Shown here piece by piece: positions 24,580 through 36,988 of a stretch of DNA of 64,000 nt. Below the pieces are notes generated by a model, which was given only the letters and a program-made list of their open reading frames with translations, searched no databases and was not told where the DNA came from. Source of the DNA: Epiperipatus broadwayi (lineage: Eukaryota; Onychophora; Udeonychophora; Euonychophora; Peripatidae); contig JAQFVV010012396.1 in the NCBI GenBank assembly GCA_028023455.1, positions 21,698,750 to 21,762,749 on the forward strand, written 5' to 3'. Each line of letters starts with the position of its first letter. Position 1 is the first letter of the stretch. Both the position numbers and the translations under genes were made by a program.

Positions 24580-24988
24580 CAAGTTTAATTTGATGTACCA
24601 AAATACAGATTAATAGTCTGGTTTACTTTTAACCATTCTTTAGAGGTACTAATTCTTGAATACCTTGTTGTGAGACTGGCATATGATTCTCCATAGGAGA
24701 CTGATTTACAGCTGGTTTGAGTGCAAGCAATTTTGTAAACACTATAAGGGATATGTCAGTGGAAAGTTCATATTGGGAGTTATTGATCAATCTGTTTATA
24801 GAGAGTGAAGTATGAAGCTTGATCCTATATGGATCTGAACATATTTTATTTATTTTTGTGGAAAATTTAGAAATATAGGAGAGTGATATCCAAGGCTTGA
24901 TGTCAGATGGTATAGGTCTAGTTCTGATTAGGTTAAATTTGTTGGAAATGTTAGTGAATGTCCTATATTTGAATCCAACAAGGCACAT
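24580..24988 (-). pseudogene. Second Penelope-like element relic (linker and GIY-YIG start)
   Basis: A 119-codon minus-strand frame reads TFTNISNKFNLI, KPWISLSYISKFSTKINKI and YRIKLHTSLSINRLI. It aligns in pattern with the PLE linker in this window (AIRICVPSVKGTTDSIGRIL and YNIDTAFSAHQKISNII). After a one-base frame change near 24750 the sequence continues as SVYKIACTQTSCKSVSYGES, matching GIY-YIG layout (VYKI, Cys, then YG). It lacks the reverse-transcriptase core and is clearly a different family from the 15-kb PLE. The similarity is by eye. Confidence 0.5.
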
Positions 24989-25117
24989 TTTTTATGCATT
25001 TTTCAATATTAATCTTACAGACTGATTTAAATTTGCATAATTTTAGATTTTTATATAGAAATATTATAAGAACAACTTATTTATGTGAGTAGAGAGTTAT
25101 AGATTTAGGATGTATAA

Positions 25118-25457
<340 letters not shown>

Positions 25458-25473
25458 ATATGTATTTATTTAG

Positions 25474-25750
25474 AAGGGATTAACATGCAGACTTTCAAGT
25501 TCCTAACAACAACCCACTCCATGTTATACAACTGACTTATATGCCCAATACATGTGGAAAAGATAAATGATCTCTAATATATGTATTTCATGCTGAATCA
25601 GCACTCATCAGTTGATCCAGATCATCATCCCCCAGACATATACATAATTGGTACTCAGTTTATATTAACTTAGCAAACCTTAAAACTTTAATGGACAGGC
25701 TTCAATCTTCTCCACCCTCCAATTCTTCAGTGATTTATATCATTGAAAAT
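25474..25750 (-). repeat. Hammerhead-bearing dispersed repeat, copy C
   Basis: Minus-strand copy of the same family as 371-886. It includes the 5' segment (25640-25740, TTTAATGGACAGGCTTCAAT on the plus strand), the hammerhead region, the small hairpin near CACATGT and a terminal B-box-like GGGATTAACATGC end. It forms an inverted pair with 25840-26004. It is the only copy here whose hammerhead core reads as consensus. Confidence 0.7.
25569..25623 (-). ncRNA. Hammerhead ribozyme candidate in dispersed repeat
   Basis: On the minus strand: CUGAUGA (25611-25605), stem II GUGCUG/CAGCAU with loop AUU (25604-25590, one G-U), GAAA (25589-25586), and stem III AUA/UAU with a two-base loop. Cleavage is predicted after A (complement of 25578). 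Stem I pairs AA with UU next to the core and GAUCU (25623-25619) with AGAUC (25573-25569) outside an internal loop. The core is complete but the inner stem I is short, so it is weaker than the other sites. Other copies mostly read CUGAUAA and AAAA. Confidence 0.5.
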
Positions 25751-25805
25751 CTAATGATGGAATACATTAATGATTATTTATATATATATATAATACATTA
25801 ATGAT

Positions 25806-25837
<32 letters not shown>

Positions 25838-25839
25838 GG

Positions 25840-26004
25840 GGGGGGGATGGTGATATAGACCAACTGATCAATTTTGGTTTAGCATGAAATATATATATAT
25901 ATATTAGAGATCATTTACCTTTTCCACATGTATGTGGTCAGGTGTATTAGTTGCTTAAGATGGAATGTATAGTTGTAAGAAGTTTGAAAGTATGAATCCA
26001 AATA
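25840..26004 (+). repeat. Hammerhead-related dispersed repeat, copy D
   Basis: Plus-strand arm opposite copy C. It preserves GAAAU after a TTTAGCAT stem and the ATTAGAGATCATTTA block. The core box reads CUGAUCA and stem III has expanded into (AT)n. It is preceded by (GT)n and a run of nine or more G (25838-25846). Confidence 0.6.
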
Positions 26005-26033
26005 CTTTCTAATTACATTAAGTTCAGTATAGA

Positions 26034-26130
26034 CAATATACTTTTATTTAAATATTATATATATATATATATATATTCGCAATATACTTTTATTTAAATA
26101 TTATATATATATATATATAAATTCGCAATG
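26034..26130. repeat. Tandem duplication with (AT)n
   Basis: A block of about 55 bp (CAATATACTTTTATTTAAAT plus AT plus ATTCG) occurs twice in direct succession. Confidence 0.75.
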
Positions 26131-27129
26131 TCACTATTAAATTGTGAAGAATGAAATTTAAGGAGTTGAACAACTGATGAGAATGTGGAATATTAATATT
26201 GTACTTTTGTTTATCCATAATTAATATAACTTTTCAAAATCAAAAAAATCTTACTTCAAAACAATTCATATGTTTTTCTCCATAGACAATCTCTTGTTAA
26301 ATTTTATGTATTTATAATTACACTTTCTTTTATTATACTGAAATTATTGTTAAAACATTGACTAAAACTATAAATATTACCTGATCAGAACTGTGATTAT
26401 TGCAACCTCTTTGTACCTGACAAGTCTTAAACCATTATATGATTTTAAATTTTTTACAAAGTTTAATATAAATAATAAAGATATTTTTATAAAATCAATA
26501 TGTATTGAATTAGAATAGGAGGAGCTTAGGGTATATTTCTGCAATTAGAGATAAGAGATGTTCCAATTCATAAGCTATGATTCAAAGATGCATTTTAGAT
26601 TTTCAACAATTTATTGCAATAAAAATCTTTGTAAATTTAACTTATGATATTCATTTCTACTTCAGTCCATAAATAATGAATTGTTAAATCTTGAATAATA
26701 GTAGTGAATAATATTAAAACAGCTTTTAAATAGCCCACAACAGGACAAAATCATCTCTAATAAACAATTTCCTATAAACAAACAGTAGAGAGAGGCATCC
26801 ATTACTCATCAGACTGTTTAATTGACAAATAATAAATTTGAGAATACTTATTTTTGTTTTACTCTTTAGAAAGAATAATGAAACTCCCATTATAATCCAA
26901 TGTCAAATGAGAAGCCTTTGTTGATTATGGACTACTTACATGATGAAAAATTTTCTAAGCCTATTGAACAATAAAATTTGAATCCAACTAGATAATCATA
27001 ACACATTTAAGTGTTTAAAAACAATTATAAATCTACTATAAATAAATAAAATAAATGAAATAAAATAAATAAATTGGATATAAAATAAATGAACTAGGAC
27101 ATTTTGAATTAGTCAGCTGACAGTAGTTA
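26131..27129. other. AT-rich non-coding DNA, nothing recognised
   Basis: No supported features. Confidence 0.4.
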
Positions 27130-28190
27130 TGAGTGGGGTCTGCAGCACTATGGATTGCCCCAAAATGATTTTGACTCTAGAAGAATATATTTTTTGGTGG
27201 AGTGTTATTTCTGAGAACAACAATACACAGTAGATGTTAGAGAAAAGTTTTACCAAAAATTTTCTGATGCCATAGTTTCAAAAACATCATGCAATATAAG
27301 CTTTAATAAAGAATACCATAAGACAGTTTCAGTTTATGATATTAAGTGTAATGGATGTATATGAGCCCTCAGCCCTCATTGAAGTTAAACTTTTGAATAT
27401 TAGTAATACAATGATGCAGAGTCCATTAAAATCAGCTCAGAAAGTGACACCACAACAACATATCACTGCCAGTATGACACATATATATCCCTACAAAGTT
27501 CCTGTAGTAAAGGAACAAAAAACAAACACTTAATGAAAAATGCATATGCTATTGCCATTGGTTTCAATAGTTCATTGCAAGAAACAATGAAGACATTCTT
27601 AATAGTACATTTTTAAAATTGTGCAGCATAATTCCTCCTTAATGGCTACATCAACTCACAGAACAGCATGTGGTTAGCACCTAATCAACACTCTTTACAA
27701 CAAACCCCTCTCCACAAGCAAATACTGGTGTGTAAATGGCAGTATAAAAAAAGAAGAGAATCATTGCATCACTATAGTTTTATGATGCTGTCACCAACAG
27801 TCATTGCTGCAACAATAATTGATATTCATTCATTAGTGAATTTAACAAGAAAAGACAAAAAAAGTAATATATGGATCCATAAAAGATAATGCTATAAGCA
27901 TGTACTGCTAGACAATTAATAATATCTTTTCAGAGATCAATGGTTACCATGTAATTTCTAAAGATTATGGTCCCAAAATCATGTAATATAAGTCTGTCAG
28001 ATTATTATTTTGGAGAGCTGCAAAATTCAAGGTATATGAAAACAACCTACATTCCATTAAATAATTGAAAGCTATAATCACTTTGCATGCATAACAAATG
28101 AAATGTTTTAAAAAGGTCTACAATATGGTTACACAAATTTAAGCATGCCCAAATGATCGTGGACAAAATTTTGAACATTTTTTATAATTG
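27130..28190 (+). pseudogene. Mariner/Tc-type transposase relic (DUF4817-like HTH plus DDE)
   Basis: Read across all three frames, the region follows the order of a common invertebrate IS630-Tc1-mariner transposase. An N-terminal helix-turn-helix (REKFYQKFSDAIVSKTS, about 27240) resembles kFpdAxVPxKS. Then come SPLKSAQKV and PYKVPVVKE (27420-27520), NSMWLAPNQHSLQQTPLH (about 27660-27712, resembling RYWaPENPhxxHetPLH) and ACTARQ (about 27900, resembling ATAHTARQ). A final KVYENNLHSI (about 28033) resembles KVYxNkPxxI. At least eight frameshifts or stops break it. Open scraps remain at 27336-27533 and 27668-27889. The element ends were not identified. A dead, old copy. Confidence 0.6.
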
Positions 28191-29004
28191 GTAAGATCCA
28201 TAAATACTGTACATATAATATTAAAAATAAATAAAATAAAATGTATTGCTATATCCATAGCGGAATAGTTTTTATGTTCGAACACGCTGTTTTGTCAATA
28301 TATCGTACTCGAATGAATTTTAACTTTCTTCTTCTTTTTTTTTTTTTTTTACAGAATTCATTATAAATGTTCAATATAAAATTGTTAATCATGACTGTAC
28401 TAATATATCTCACGCCAATTTAGGAACATATCTTCTCTATTGTAGAACAATGTTTGTATTCATTATAAGCACAATCAATAACAATCGTTCATGAAATCTT
28501 TTTATATTACTGATGAATTACAAATCGATTTTAATATTGGTAATGCATAGTGTTTCTTGTTAGATGAATGTAAATTGCAGAAAGAAAATGAATTTAATCA
28601 GCATTAACTTTTCCACGAAAAATAAATAATAATACAGTAAAGCCGTCTTATACTTAATTAGTTTAAAGTTAAAATTTTTCAAAAAGTGCTGTATATTCAT
28701 TGCGGTGAATATATTAGTTGACCAACATTATAATTTAAGTAATTTACAAAGTAATTAAAAATGCTTAAAAGCTAATTTTATTTAAATGACATTACATTAG
28801 CAACGAAAATAAAACAGTGAAAAGCATTAACCCTTTATTTTACAGACGAAAAAACATATTGGTAACATTAATATCAAATTCCTAAAAAAAAAAAAAAAAT
28901 TCATAAAAATAATTAAAGCCTAATTATTACTTTTAAAAAATACATATAAATAATGGCATTATAATAATTATTGCAAAAAATAAGATCTTTAAATAGCCAA
29001 TACC
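28191..29004. other. AT-rich non-coding DNA, nothing recognised
   Basis: Contains only homopolymer and AT-rich tracts. Confidence 0.4.
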
Positions 29005-29140
29005 AGTTGTTAGCCGAGAGGTCATAGCAGCTGCCTTGCAAGCAAGTAGTTGGATGCAGACGGTTGTGGGTTCGCGTCCCGGCCGATGCTATGACATATG
29101 GAAAAAGGTCTCTCCACTTCTTTAGCAGGTTACTCATAAA
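29005..29140 (+). mobile_element. tRNA-derived SINE, copy 1
   Basis: TAGCCGAGAGGTC (29011-29023) is a good RNA polymerase III A box and GGTTCGCGTCC (29069-29079) a good B box, at tRNA-like spacing. A CTTGCAAG segment lies where the anticodon arm would be. A body with GGCCGATGCTATGACATATG and GGTCTCTCCACTTC follows. The body match at 43495-43600 shows it is a dispersed family, not a tRNA gene. There is no foldable acceptor stem. Confidence 0.7.
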
Positions 29141-29799
29141 GCTTTAGTGTAATTCCTATTTTCTTTATTTAATTAATAAAATAAATATTGTTATATAACT
29201 GAACAAAATCAACAACAAAAACAAGTTGTAATATTCCAGGCTAACAGAAAAAAAAAAAACTTTGAAAAACACAAGAAGTTCTTGCAATGTAGTAATGAAA
29301 GTTCAAAAGGAATGCATTTATAAGTCATTGTGAAGAACCATGCTACTTATTAACAATGCATAGAAAATTACGGCGAGCAAAAAATACGATACACCATTTT
29401 CAATTTTTTTTTTAAAAAAACAAACTATTCTGTGGTAAAATCATAATTATTATTTGTCAAAGAATAATGGTATAAAATGAGATAGAATTTCCAAAAAACA
29501 AGTTATTTATATGCCATTAATTCTGGAATAAGAAAGAACAGATGAATGAGATAATAATATTACCATAAGGTTTTACTGTATTGTTATTTTAGTTTATACA
29601 TAGTGAAACATAAAGATAATTTACATTCTAATATATATACATATATAAATGTTTGTTAATTCAAAAATACTGTATTCAAAAATACTGTAATAACAATAAA
29701 AATAATAAATATAATGGTAACCATTATATACATTGTTTTCAATAGGTAGACATCATCATCGTCATCAACAACAACCATTATCAATCCACTCAGGTTCAA

Positions 29800-31560
29800 G
29801 ATCTTTCCAAGTTCAATCCACCTTCTCTGATATTTAGCTACTCTTCTCCACATCACCCCTACACCCTTTCTTATTTCATCCATCCATCTCACATGTGGTC
29901 TCTATCTGGGTCTTTTACAATCTCTTCTAGGAATATGTCCAGCCCTACTCCACTTCAGTCTTTTAATTTTTTCAATGAGATCAGTAACACCTGTGTTCTC
30001 TTATCCATATATTGTGTTTTCGATCTCTTCTTGTTACACCCAACATTCATCTCTCCATATGTCTGTGAGTGGTCTGAAAACTCTGTATTGCTCTTCTATT
30101 AAGTGTCCAAGTCTCAGATCCATAAGTAAGAACTGATAAAACACATTTATTAAAAACCTTCCTTTTCAAGCACATAGGCATATTTCCTTTTAGTATCAAG
30201 TTATTTCTACCAAAAGCACTCCAGCCAAGTTTAATTCTATGATTAATTTCATCCATTATGTGTCCATCTGTATTAATAATCTGACCAAGGTATTTGTAAC
30301 TGTTAACTTCTTCTAACTCATCATAATCAATCTTTATTTTCATATTTTGAGAAAATCCATTAAACATCACTTTAATCTTTTTAACATTTATCTTTATTCC
30401 TACTTTCATCTGATAACTCCTGAAACATTTCCTGCAGATCTAAAGCATTATTTGCAAAAACAATAACATCATCTACAAAATCTAAATGACTTAAATAATC
30501 TCCATTTACTTTCACTCTTTTAGCTTCCCATTTTAATCCACAAAATATTTCTCACAGCAATGCTGTAAAAAGTTTTGAAGATATGGAGTCACCTTGTCTT
30601 ACACCCTTCTCAATATTGACTTTCCCTGTATTATTATGTAATCTAGTTGTTGCTGTTGCATTTTTATAAATATTCTTTAATATATGCCACTATCCTGGAT
30701 CTATATCTTGATGACCTAATGCTTTAATCACTGAAGAAATGTTTATAGAATCAAACGCCTTTTCATAATCTACAAATCCAAAACATAATGACAACTCATA
30801 TTCATTTGTCATTTCTATAACTTCTCTCAATACCTGGATATGATCTACTGTACTAAAACCACTTTTATATCCAGCTTGTTTTCTTGGTTGGTGAAAATCC
30901 AATGTTCTCTGTTGACGAGTTGCAATTATCTTGGTAAAAATTTTGTATAAAACTGATAAAAGGCTGATAGGTCCTTAATTTCTATTATCTTCTTTATCAT
31001 CTTTTTTAAATATTAATATTAATACAGCATTCTTCCAACCATCTGGGACATGTTTATCATTTAGACATTTGGTATATAACTTTGCTTATTGTTTTTTTTC
31101 ACTTGCTTCTTTTAATATATCAATTATAATTCCATCATTACATAGAACCTTTCCTTTCTTCATACATTTAATTGCCTGTCTCATTTCTTCATTTAAAATT
31201 CTGGGCAATTCAGAAGATGTAATAGATATAGTAGGTACTTGTTCTTTATTACTATATAATTCTTGATAAAAGTCTTTTCTACACATTTCATGATGTCATT
31301 TTTCTTTTTAGTAATAATTCCATCTTTTTTTCTTATTGCAGATATAAATTTCCTACCAATATCAAAATGTTGTTTTACATTCTTGAGACTTTTATTTTCT
31401 TCTACAGCTTTTCTTGCTAGTTCACAGTTATACTTTCTTATATCATTTTCAACTCTTTCCCACACCATTTTACAAAATTTGAGATATTCAATCCTTTTGA
31501 ATGCATTATTTTTGTATATCTTTATATTCCTTCTTTTCTTCATAAATTCTCTAGTCTCAG
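29800..31560 (-). pseudogene. RTE linker, reverse transcriptase and C-terminal tail, frame-broken
   Basis: The linker has RIEYLKFCKMVWERV, VKQHFDIGRKFISAI and EEMRQAIKCMKKGK. Then come reverse-transcriptase pieces: GFVDYEKAFDSI (motif A, about 30760), a GVRQGDSIS-like motif B (about 30590) and FVDD (motif C, about 30475) in another frame. The thumb and tail follow (SYKYLGQIINTDGHI, GSETWTLNRRAI, about 30100-30310). Stops and frameshifts make it inactive. It provides the uninverted order used to recognise the inversion in the 4.5-kb copy. Confidence 0.85.
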
Positions 31561-31568
31561 TAGAAATT

Positions 31569-32273
31569 TTATTGGTCAATTGCTGTTTTTTTTCTACCAG
31601 CTATTTTTATTGCAGTTTTTAAAAGTGTATCAGTTATTTTCAAATTAATTTCATTCAAATCTGAATCATGTTCAAAATCTACTAATACTTGAAACTGATT
31701 TGTAAGTTCTAACTTAAATTCATTAGAATGTTTCTGAAGATTAGGAATATCAACTGTAAATATTGTTTTTCTTAATAATTTTTGTCTCTCTATTTTTACA
31801 TTTACATGTATCTTACTTCTTACCAATCGATGATCACTTCCTGTGTTAAATTTATTAAAAACATTACAATCTTGAAATAGGTATTTTATGTTAGTCAAAA
31901 TATAATCCAATTCTGCTGTACCTTCATTTGGATGCTTCCATGTCCATTTCCTTTTAACATTTTTCTCAAAAAAAGAATTCATAATAAAAAAGTTTTTTTC
32001 TTTTTCTGCAAACTCCACAAGTCTACATCTTCTCTCATTTCTATTACCATAACCAAAATTACCTACAGCACTTTCATCTTTTATTTGTTTACCAATTCTA
32101 GCATTAAAGTCTCCCATAACAATTTTAAAATGTTGTTTACACTGTTCAAAAGTCTTTTGTACATCCATATAAAAATCTTCTACTACTTCATCACTACGAG
32201 AACTTGTTGGAGCATAAACCTGAATTATCTGCATTTGGTATCTGCTATTAAGTTGTATAACTAATCTTGCCAC
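31569..32273 (-). pseudogene. RTE apurinic-type endonuclease domain
   Basis: Endonuclease/exonuclease/phosphatase-fold domain that nicks target DNA to prime reverse transcription. The 234-codon open block shows YAPTSSRSDE, MGDFNARIGK (metal-binding Asp/Asn), GYGNRNERRCRLVEFA, KRKWTWKHPN, LDYILTN and the catalytic GSDHRLV. The N-terminal Asn/Glu motifs are missing or frame-shifted (about 32280-32400 has IGNASGVGFIINKKW in pieces). The block then continues into the linker to the reverse transcriptase. Confidence 0.85.
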
Positions 32274-32400
32274 TCTGTCTGATACACCATCACTTTTTCC
32301 ACTTTTTATTTATAATGAATCCTACTCCACTTGCATTTCCAATATTTTTGTGCCTTTATAATAGAGTATATGTCCATTTTAAAAATCATTTGTCTACTTT

Positions 32401-34685
32401 GGTTAATTACTTAACCTTCTTCAATTGTTGTTAAATTCAAAATAGATAATGAAAGCAAACATCATCAACATAAATTCCAGGATTCCCACATTTTAGCATT
32501 AAGCACTTGCCTATTAATTATATTAATTTTATTTCTATTTATGAAAATTGCCTCCTTAATTTTTCTTTTATTATGTAATTAACTGAAAGTACTTCTGTGG
32601 ATTAAAAAACTGTGTATAACAGTTAATCACTGTTATATTTATTTTTGTTGTTATTATTTTTATAATAATTTGATAGATAAATAAGGTGGTCATATCTGGG
32701 CTGTTGGAAAACGATCATCAACTACAGTTCAAAATAAAATATTTAAATTTACAATGAAGTATAATTTTTAAGATATGAGATATAACATATTAAAGTAAGG
32801 TGATGATATTAAAATAAAGTGTAATATATATTAAAATAAAGTAATGTTTAATATCATGAATATATAAGAAATGTTATATAATATAATACAATAATATTAT
32901 AAGAACATAAGATATCTTGCTATCCTTTTGTGAGAGATCAGCCCAGTTAACTCCTTAGAACAACTATGATTAACTATAAATCCACCAGCATTATCAATAA
33001 ATACTCATTCAAGTAATATTAAAAAAAATAACCATTCAGCATCATGAATGATCAACAATAAAATAAATCAACAGTCAATATTGTGACTGGATTTGAAATG
33101 AGTCTACAGTAGACCAGGCCAACTATTTAGCTTTTTTCAGTTTGGGACAATTATTTAAACATAAGTTGGATGCACAAACTAAGTGTTAATCCATCAGACT
33201 ACATAACCATGAAAGCAATAATGCTGGGATATTAAAATATGCTAATCATCATCAATGCTCTGGCCACTTAGTACCATTAATGTACTGTCCAACTATAAAC
33301 CTACCTAATTTCTAATAGATTAAACTAAATAAAATGTGCATGGGACTTAAAGAATATTCTCTTAGATGATGATGATGATTGATGGGAATATCATTGTCAT
33401 CACTATATGCCCATTAACACTACTATGCATTTCCTTTAAAATATCAGACAGTTATGTTCAATTCTAGATCAGAGAACATAAGCTCTATTACTATTACTGT
33501 GACCAAGAGATGATGCAAATACATAAGATCTAAAAACCATTTAGAATTAAGTCACTGGAAAAATTTAACAATTAAATACAAGTATATTAATAACAAAACC
33601 AAAAAAATGAAGTTACAATCTCAAGAATAAGACTATATACATATAAAACTATCTGATTTTGATTAATATACAATAAAAATTATCACATTATGATTTATAT
33701 CTTTAATATATATATATATTCAAATTATTATATTGATTTACAATACATACAACATATATATAGTTATGTGCACAGATGCATACTTTATAATTTACAATAA
33801 ACACATTTCAATTGACATTTAACAAAATTTAAAAAATGATTAAAATTTACATATGTCTTTGCTTGATAATCCTTGCTATATATGTACACACAGACATGTG
33901 ACAAAATAATTTCTGAGCAGGTTTGACTTGCCATAAAATAAAAATCTTAAGTTATTATATTTAATGATATAAATACGTTATACTAGAGTTTCATCAAATA
34001 CATATACATATCATCTGTGCAATATAATTTATTATTTAATATTGTCTTAAATCTATAAATGTAATTCATTTTTATAATACATATTTAATAGTAGCAAAAA
34101 GTAATTTTTTACTTCATAGGACAAGATTTAATATAAATGTGTGTGTTTAGACATTTATGCACATACTGCCATTTATTTCGTATGATATTTTTGATTTCAC
34201 ATAACAATAAAGTTATTACATAAATATAACATATACATGTGTATATAAAAAATAGCATGAATCTGTTATCAAATTCTCTCATTAATGATTATAGTTTTCA
34301 TTTCTTTCTTTTTAAAAGAAATAAAAACAATTTTTGATTGTTGATTAAATAATTATCAACATATTTAAATTTATCTCTTTTTTTTACTTAAAATAAGATC
34401 ATTTATGAATCAATCATTTCATTCAAGCAAAATTATATTTATTTGCTTTCTTTTAAATATATAAAATTGTCTATAAATTAACTTCTTTATTTTTATTTTT
34501 AATCCAAGCAAAATTATTACTTGATATTAAGTTATATTTTTTAACTGTCATTTTTATTAAAGAAATATTTAAAACAATACATTTTATATACATCACATAA
34601 TGCATTTATCTGTTGTTCCTTAATCTAGATACATCAGAATATATATAATTCTTCTGTAAGCTGAGGTTCTCTTTGGGTAAGTGTC
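32401..34685. other. AT-rich non-coding DNA, nothing recognised
   Basis: A short (GATGAT)n occurs near 33365. No gene or delimited repeat. Confidence 0.4.
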
Positions 34686-34975
34686 TTAGTAAAACTGATA
34701 TAGTTTAGGATTGTCATCATCAGGAAAAGTATAATCAGTCAACTGTTGCTCTACAATTGGTTCCATTGAGACTTCAGATGACCAATCTAATACTATGTCA
34801 GCTATAGATTGATAGAAAGAAGTTGGGTCTACCTTCAATGTATATCTAAACTACAACATAGTGAACTATTTGGACTGCTACTGGATGCATTGTCTTGAAT
34901 TCAGCTATATCTGATTCATGGTAGCTATCTGTATGGCTCTGGAAAAACAACCCACTGTTGCTTCTCAAAATAAAA
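34686..34975 (-). pseudogene. Coding-like terminal segment of an unrecognised protein
   Basis: On the minus strand 34850-34686 is open for 54 codons ending in TAA: FRYTLKVDPTSFYQSIADI, then VLDWSSEVSMEPIVEQQL and TDYTFPDDDNPKLYQFY. Immediately upstream, in other frames, are ESDIAEFKTMHPVAVQIV (about 34900) and EKQQWVVFPEPYR (about 34950). Amino-acid composition (acidic, with Pro and Trp) is clearly unlike the AT-rich background. Two frame changes suggest a pseudogene. Alternatively TGTTGTAG just upstream of FRYT could be a splice acceptor for a real last exon. I do not recognise the family. Confidence 0.45.
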
Positions 34976-35450
34976 CACTAGCCAAACTATTAAAAAACTA
35001 TTACCCAACTATTACAAAAACTATTACTCAACTCTTTTTATATGGTCAGATGAGGTGACAAAAACAATAAATTAAAAACTTTCTATTTTTTATCTTGACT
35101 AAAATAATTTTAATCCTTTTGAAAGCAACTTGGAAATTTTATCAAAGTACGATAAACAAAGATTTCTACATATATAGAACAATTAATTAAAAACATTTCA
35201 AAATAGATCATAGAAATTGTTTATAATTACTAGTTCTATTTTAACATAAAACATGCTTGTTTTTTAATTTCAAAATCAGAATATAATATTAATATTTATT
35301 TAGACCTTTTTAAACTATTTAATTTACAATAAAATTTTCATTCTACATTTACAATTATTTAAACCTTTACTATGATTTTATTTTATTCCATGATATGTAC
35401 AAAAATATCTACAATATTTTTGTCAGTATTTATTTCTACTTTTCCTTTCA

Positions 35451-35494
<44 letters not shown>

Positions 35495-36404
35495 CACACA
35501 CATTATACTATTATGTTCCATGTAACAGACATGTTAATATTTATATATATATAAACAATCTTCCAGAGTTATTTTTAAAATTATTTTGTTCATTTATTCC
35601 CAGTTATCATTCAAAAGTTTCATCACAATTTAACATTTCTATAAATATATACCAATTCTTCTTAATTTCTTTGTTTTAGGAAGTATTTCATCATAATTAA
35701 ATTCTATAGCTTTTAAAAAATCACAAAGTATTATATTATTGGCATGTAATAATAATTTTTAAAATAAATGCTAAAGAATAGGATGTTTATACTAATTTTT
35801 CAATGCTTATGACAAATTGAATAAGGCAATATTGAAGCGATCATTATTACATATATTTTCCGCACATTATTATTTTTCATATTCTTTTAATCTGATGTTC
35901 CCAACAGGGGCAGCACTGAGAAGATCTAGAGAGACATTGCTGGTTCAGTCTCTAATAGTGAGATATTGAAAACCAGCCATTGTCCCTCTCATGCTAAACT
36001 CATAAAAACATTCTGAAAGTGTTATTAACCAATCATAAATGTATATGTGAATCAACATTTATCTATTTCTTAACTAAACATGTTTGTACTAGCCTATACA
36101 TAATGACATTTTACAACTCTGAGCACAACATGAATTTTCAGAACATGAAAATCTTAACAAGATTATCATACATCATTGAATGTAATGCATGTTCTGATAG
36201 GTTCATTTAATGTTACTACAAATAGAGTAAATTTTTTTTAAACAATATGAGTTTGTTTTGGTATTCTTTCAGAGAAATTGTGAAACTAAAGTTTAGTGTG
36301 ATGCCTATATACAGATAACAATAAAAATATAACTTATATCATGTACTTTATATTATTGGCACAAATAATTTTTGCCAAATATATCTACAAGTATTTATTT
36401 GCTG
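34976..36404. other. AT-rich non-coding DNA with an (AT)n and an imperfect hairpin
   Basis: (AT)n lies at 35456-35491. Around 35922-35990, GAGAGACATTGCTGGTT and AACCAGCCATTGTCCCTCTC form an imperfect hairpin. No gene is visible. Confidence 0.45.
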
Positions 36405-36551
<147 letters not shown>

Positions 36552-36988
36552 TTATGTATTTTAAATTTTACATAAGATTATTGTGATTATTATAATGTGA
36601 TTGTGTTGGTGAGGGAAATGACATGAGGTAGATATTTGGCTGGATTTTGATTCATAGCCAAAATTAATATTTATATTTGTTTCAATTTAGTTTGATCACA
36701 AAACCCCTCACAGAATTCAGTTTGAATGAATATATGACTATGTGGTTTAATTAAAGTTGAGTTTTACTTTGTCAAAGGTTTGGGTTAGATTTTGAAATTC
36801 TAGTTAATAATGATTGTTTTTGTGTTAAATATCACTTGATTTTCTATTTGTCACTTATGAATAAATGAAGTAGGTATGACTTTTAGTTTTTTTATTAGTA
36901 GGAGATATGTGAGTATTGTGAACTCTGTTATAATAAATTTAAATGTAATGAAATTAATCACTTTATTTGTTGTATTTTAAATAAAATT
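36552..36988. other. AT-rich non-coding DNA, nothing recognised
   Basis: Flank of the hAT relic. No terminal inverted repeat was recognised. Confidence 0.4.

Larger units (their letters stand above)
29752..32400 (-). mobile_element. RTE-type non-LTR retrotransposon, longest copy
   Basis: The order on the minus strand is endonuclease, linker, reverse transcriptase, tail, then 3' end. The 3' end (29752-29790) is TGATGATGATG-like, the short-repeat tail typical of RTE elements. The 5' end, near 32400, lacks about the first 50 residues of the endonuclease. Four frame blocks remain open (32273-31569, 31579-31193, 30902-30690, 30409-30047), with frameshifts between them. It is an older copy than the one at 4.5-6.3 kb. 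Confidence 0.88.

Noticed and set aside
26800-26830. Minus-strand CUGAUGAGUAAUGG as a hammerhead
   Set aside because: No GAAA and no stem II.
29005-29085. Functional tRNA gene
   Set aside because: A and B boxes are present, but no acceptor stem pairs and a SINE body follows. A second diverged copy exists.
31263-32264. Plus-strand frames across the RTE endonuclease
   Set aside because: Shadow frames of the minus-strand RTE. Composition is low-complexity Phe/Leu/Ser.
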